A stretch of 64,000 bases of DNA. Source: Mya arenaria. Its lineage: Eukaryota > Mollusca > Bivalvia > Myida > Myidae. Shown one piece after another: positions 60,001 through 64,000 of the stretch. Position 1 is the first letter of the stretch; every line of letters begins with the position of its first letter. The position numbers were made by a program, and so were the translations under genes. The stretch covers positions 448,001 through 512,000 of the forward strand of contig NC_069131.1 in assembly GCF_026914265.1 (NCBI RefSeq), read 5' to 3'. Under the pieces are notes generated by a model. The model searched no databases and was not told the DNA's origin. It worked only from the letters and a program-made list of their open reading frames with translations.

Positions 60001-63000
60001 CAACATACAAGCCTATGTCAACATACAAGCCTATGTCAACATACAAGCCTATGTAATCATACAAGCCTGTGTCATCATACAAGCCTTTGTCCACAAAGCC
60101 TATGTCAACATACAAGCCTATGTCATCATACAAGCCTGTGTCATCATACAAGCCTTTGTCCACAAAGCCTATGTCAACATACAAGCCTGTGTCATCATAC
60201 AAGCCTTTGTCCACAAAGCCTATGTCAACATACAAGCCTATGTCACCATACAAGCCTGTGTCATCATACAAGCCTTTGTCCACAAAGCCTATGTCAACAT
60301 ACAAGCCTATGTCATCATACAAGCCTGTGTCATCATACAAGCCTATGTCAACATACAAGCCTGTGTCATCATACAAGCCTATGTCATCATACAAGCCTGT
60401 GTCATCATACAAGCCTGTGTCATCATACAAGCCTTTGTACACAAAGCCTATACATCAACTCTTATATATCTCTTCTTAGTCAATCATGCTCCATAAATAT
60501 CCAATATCAGTGAAGAAAATGCTTCCATCAATGTCACCAATGGTATGACAATACCTCACAATTATTGCCTTGAAAAACACTCGAGTCTAAATTGAAACCG
60601 TAAGTCACAGGTAAAATAAAGTGTGCAGTCATTTAAAGCCATTATTGTTGAGTAAACTTAAAAGTTCATAAAAGTTTAAGCTATGCTAGATGAAGAGACA
60701 GTGAACTACACATGCACATATTACCCTACCCACCTTCCAGCACTTCCTGGCGTAGACAACACACAGATACACACACAGGCAGCTGCTGAACATCTGAAAC
60801 ACGATATAAACATGTAGAAGCTGACAACAAAGGTGTTTAGATCACCAATGCGATCTGCATCAACTGCAGTGCCATAACAGGACATCTCAATTCATTTAAT
60901 TGAACATTTATAGCACACCTTCAAGACTTTTGAGTCAGATCTAGTATGCCTTGGCATTTCACCTATAAGAAAGTAATCTCACCTGAATAATAAGCCAGGA
61001 GAGCACGTACATCATCTCTGTCTGTTGAAACAACTCACGACCAAACTTCACACAGATTATAGCCTCAGTCAATGTTATTGCACTGAAAAATGTACATACT
61101 CTATAACTAATCTAATACTTATTACAGTAGCATTTAAGTCTAACTGTACCGTAAATTCATCAATTTTCATTACTGTTTTAATTCTTAGCTGGAGAAAATG
61201 TCTTCTCCCATCCCAGTTATGTCTGGTACATCCAAATATTTGGCCATGCTGGAAATCCTTGCCCGCAGGCAAAGATAAAATAGAAACTGTATGGAACTAC
61301 TTCTTTTTAGTCATCTTGCAGTTAATTACCTTGGATATCACGTTAAACGGTAATGGCTGCCATAACTTTTTGCAATTAAATTGTGTTTACATTAATGTCA
61401 ATGAAAACAATATAATGATGGACATACATCGTCTTGTGGCAATTATTAAAATCAAAATAAAACATTTCTCGCTTTAAACGCACCAAAAATTGTTTTTCAT
61501 GCTGCATTCAAGAAATAATGCTGTACTTTCCTCATAACTATTTAAAGAATGATTTGACTATTTACATATTTTAAATCACTACGTGGATCTATGACAACCA
61601 CCAATTATCTCATATCTATACATGAATTATTTTCACTTTTCACTAAGAGTTCCAGCAAAAAGATACATCTTTTATTATTATATTTTGTTTAACTGAGGCC
61701 TAAGAAAAGCATCTACCATGGCCGCTTGTGTAAGATAGGTACATCCCACGAGGTTTACAGAGTTTCCATAGCACCCTATGCGAGGGTTTTAATGAACCTA
61801 TTATGGAAAATACTGTTAATGCTAAATGTATATTCTACAATTGAATTATGGATACTTTTTTATCATGAAAACTCCATTTTTTAATCATTATTTTTTTTCC
61901 AAAAAGTAAAGCAGTTCAAAATTTTACACTTAAATCAATACATACAAATGTATAACAAAGATCATTTTTTACTGATAAACCTTTAACTACGTACTAAATA
62001 ATGCATTTATGGAAAATATTTAATACCGATAACAAGATTGTAACCGTGTATTTAAAAACAGAAAACGCAAAAATATTAAATGATTGGTGAATGCTGAAAG
62101 ATTTACTGTGATCTACTATAGTTCTATAAGGTAGAAATACCGTGTTTTATGCACATTTCTTTCAATTAAACTCGGCATCCTTCATAAGAATATTTTTTTC
62201 TACATTCATTTATCTATTTGGAATATAAAACAAAGTATTAATTGTGGTAAATCTTATTTGGGAGTTAGACTGCATCTTTAAAATATTTTGAAAGTTTGTT
62301 AAGTTACCTCCGTTATACCACCTGCGGTATTTAAAAATTTAGGACTTCAAGAAATATACCGGTAAGTGACACTGCCTTTTAAAAAAAAAAAGTAATCCCA
62401 TGTTCAATTCAGTAATCTCTAGCAACTGGGTAAGTATTGACCCTTACAAGGTGACTGAAAGGGTATCAAACATCATCAAACACTGATACCAGTTCAGTAC
62501 CTGACCTGGGAATACTGCTGCAATAATCATACGGATAATTTTGATATTCAAAAGCCAGTACTTAGGTACATGTATATTGATTAAGATGATCAACCATGAC
62601 TGTGCACTTACCAGAATACCCAGCATTGAGTCCCGACCCGCTTACACCTCGTGTCTGTCACATACACGTAAAACTGCCTGAAAATATTTTATAATAACAG
62701 TTTTAGTTCCCAAATTGATTAGTTCCCAAGTGATGGTAGGTGTAAGATATGGTTCATATTGGAATATTCATTCATCCCCCTGTCACTGCCTGGCAGGTGG
62801 AGAAGCACGCATGACATATTTCTGGAGATCTCCACTGTTTTTTTTTGTAAAGAAACCTCGAAGATTTTGACAATAGCCCAGTGAACTTTTACATGTCTAA
62901 AAATATGTGTCAATATCTCATATATGCCATTTTTCTGTTAAGCTTCCCAAGGATTCTGATAAGCAATTGTTCTAGTAATGTTCTACTTCTGAAAGCAATA

Positions 63001-63636
63001 TATTTTGAACTTTGCATTTCTTTTTAATAACTGAATAGCACTATACTGAGTATAATTATAAAATGTAAAAAAGAGTACTGAACAGAGAGATCTAGACTAC
63101 AATTTTCCCCAATCACACACAAAAAATATAAAAGTAAAAATAAATTCAGGGGGATCCTCAATTGAGAAACAAGGGGATATATCTAAATTCCCGGGTACCC
63201 CCCCCCCAACCAGGGGGATATGGCATGATTGGAGTAGGTATACCTTTGTTTTATTTACTGCATGTAGACATTGGTAACTATGGTAACAAAACAATGGCAC
63301 ACAACAAGGCTGTGACAATACCGGCGTGTCCATTTTATTTTTATGAGGCATATACTATAATCATAAAAGCCAGATATTTAATGTCCATGGTAACATCTAT
63401 AATACATTCCATATAGATGTTTCAACTGGACAAAGTTAAAAAATGTTCAGACTTTCTCATTTGGGATACAAAGGCTGAAACAATTTTTTCTTTCTTCAAA
63501 AACAGTCAAGCTTAAATGAATACCTGATGGTGGGGGCGGACACAGAACATATTAGTCCAAGCCGGAGCCAGTTGAGTGGGTGATGGGCATTGATCTCCAA
63601 GATGTGCTTCAGGAAAAACGTGTTCAACTCCGCAAG
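57041..63636 (-). CDS. PTDSS1: Phosphatidylserine synthase 1, C-terminal seven exons
   Basis: A multi-pass ER membrane enzyme that exchanges choline of phosphatidylcholine for serine. Minus-strand exons: 63636-63524, 62677-62612, 61082-60983, 60793-60734, 57837-57772 and 57145-57041, plus the exons to the right that are not seen; the six listed here give about 169 codons with a continuous frame and a TGA stop. Diagnostic PTDSS1 sequence includes ELNTFFLKHILE, HPLNWLRLGLI, TDTRCKRVGTQCWVF and EAIICVKFGRELF. Membrane segments fall in exons 1, 3 and 4 of this set, followed by an acidic stretch (IFEDTAEKCEYESSEP) and a basic cytosolic tail (SYKLRNRQKVATNGHL). The TDTRCKRVGTQCW motif argues for PTDSS1 over PTDSS2. 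The frame opens at phase 0 at 63636, so the gene continues past the right edge. (The summary's count of seven includes the 3'UTR-bearing terminal exon only once; six coding exons are visible.). Confidence 0.95.
57165..57300. repeat. Short tandem repeat, about 33 bp, in PTDSS1 intron
   Basis: About four imperfect units contain AATAGTCCATACATGTATCT and CTGTTCTRTT. It lies just upstream (minus strand) of the last PTDSS1 exon. Confidence 0.85.
57320..57395 (+). repeat. tRNA-like fragment
   Basis: GTGGGTTCAATCCTCACC has a B-box and a pairing T-stem, but there is no convincing A-box or acceptor stem. Probably a SINE relic in a PTDSS1 intron. Confidence 0.4.
58312..60450. repeat. 18 bp minisatellite in PTDSS1 intron, about 118 copies
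   Basis: The unit CATCATACAAGCCTATGT varies mainly at two sites (CATCAT/CAACAT and CTATG/CTGTG). Toward the right an insertion-type unit, CCTTTGTCCACAAAGCC, recurs at about 60085, 60155, 60205 and 60275. Being divisible by three, it leaves three long frames open (589, 737 and 792 codons). Confidence 0.97.
61940..62277 (-). repeat. Interspersed repeat family A, copy 2
   Basis: The reverse complement of this block matches 16490-16842. It lies in a PTDSS1 intron in the same orientation as the gene. It may extend further on its lower side, where copy 1 no longer matches. Confidence 0.8.
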
Positions 63637-64000
63637 CTTAAATGCATAGAAGTCATCAATGACAGAAATGTTAGGAGTTGTTTTTAGGTTTCAACAGACA
63701 AATATTTCAAGTTTGTATGAATTCATAGTCATATATAAGTTTTAATCAAAACAAAAGAAATATTTGACTCTCTTAAGCATAAAATTCTATACAGGTTGAA
63801 CATGCTGGTCTAAACGAGGGCAGAAAGGTGCTACTAAAAATAGATGGGGTGCAGCACCGCCCATAACTCTGATGCATAAATCCTCGAACCAAACCAAGGG
63901 CATTGGCTGTATTCAATAACCTCCAGAGTCTGAGTTCTGAGATTCGGACAAAGATAAGCAAAATTTTAATTCTGTTGTATAAATGCTATCACAGAAGCGA
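63637..64000. other. PTDSS1 intron at the window edge
   Basis: No further exon is visible before the right edge. Confidence 0.5.

Noticed and set aside
58064-60513. ORFs of 792 (minus), 737 and 589 (plus) codons, including an adhesive-protein-like SYKPM repeat
   Set aside because: They overlap one another on both strands in an 18 bp array inside a PTDSS1 intron, with no signal peptide and with amino-acid-changing variation in most frames.

Overview
The window is nuclear DNA from an animal, most plausibly a bivalve mollusc. The genes have many small exons with GT-AG introns and animal-type orthologues. The non-coding DNA is AT-rich and packed with MITEs, tRNA-like repeats and minisatellites. 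The bivalve call is an inference from repeat style and gene sequence; nothing here fixes the species.

Five protein genes can be rebuilt exon by exon. (1) 592-4343, minus: the 5' end of an IgGFc-binding-protein-like secreted protein, with a signal peptide split over two tiny exons; it continues past the left edge. (2) 17411-27514, plus: a complete nine-exon adenosine deaminase (ADA). (3) 34226-41703, minus: a complete nine-exon UQCC1, a complex III assembly factor with a mitochondrial presequence. (4) 43138-45461, plus: a complete three-exon LDAH, a lipid-droplet hydrolase, head to head with UQCC1 about 1.4 kb away. (5) 57041-63636, minus: the last seven coding exons of PTDSS1, a phosphatidylserine synthase; it continues past the right edge. 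These are unrelated housekeeping or secreted functions (purine salvage, respiratory chain assembly, lipid turnover, phospholipid synthesis, mucosal-type secretion); nothing suggests a co-regulated cluster.

The remainder is repeat-dominated. About twenty separate tandem arrays, with units from 3 to about 180 bp, cover roughly a quarter of the window. The main ones are 5.1-10.1 kb (16/64, 40 and 22 bp units), 17.9-19.6 kb (27 bp), 20.2-20.7 kb (38 bp), 24.2-24.9 kb (34 bp composite), 28.5-29.4 kb (31 bp), 32.3-33.1 kb (66 bp), 43.3-44.0 kb (about 37 bp), 47.3-47.7 kb (28 bp), 48.2-50.1 kb (25 bp), 54.9-55.6 kb (tRNA-like, 129 bp) and 58.3-60.4 kb (18 bp). Long ORFs inside these arrays are by-products of units divisible by three or of stop-free short units and are not called as genes. 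Small DNA elements include a long-TIR MITE (104-400), a pogo/Tigger-type MITE (21243-21415), a 312 bp MITE (21977-22288), a hAT-type MITE with an 8 bp duplication (37282-37632), a 38 bp-arm foldback (42719-42815), and two elements that carry internal tandem cores and share a terminus (35872-37190 and 46498-47297).

The most unusual observation is in LDAH intron 1: a minisatellite whose unit repeats the exon 1/intron 1 junction, so each unit carries a branch-like, pyrimidine, CAG|GYGAGT signature resembling a recursive-splice site. Others worth a look are an intronic array of CACGTG boxes next to ADA exon 2, a tandem array of tRNA-like units downstream of PTDSS1, a decayed partial copy of an ADA exon, and three CCAAT boxes at exact 32 bp spacing upstream of the IgGFc-binding-like gene.
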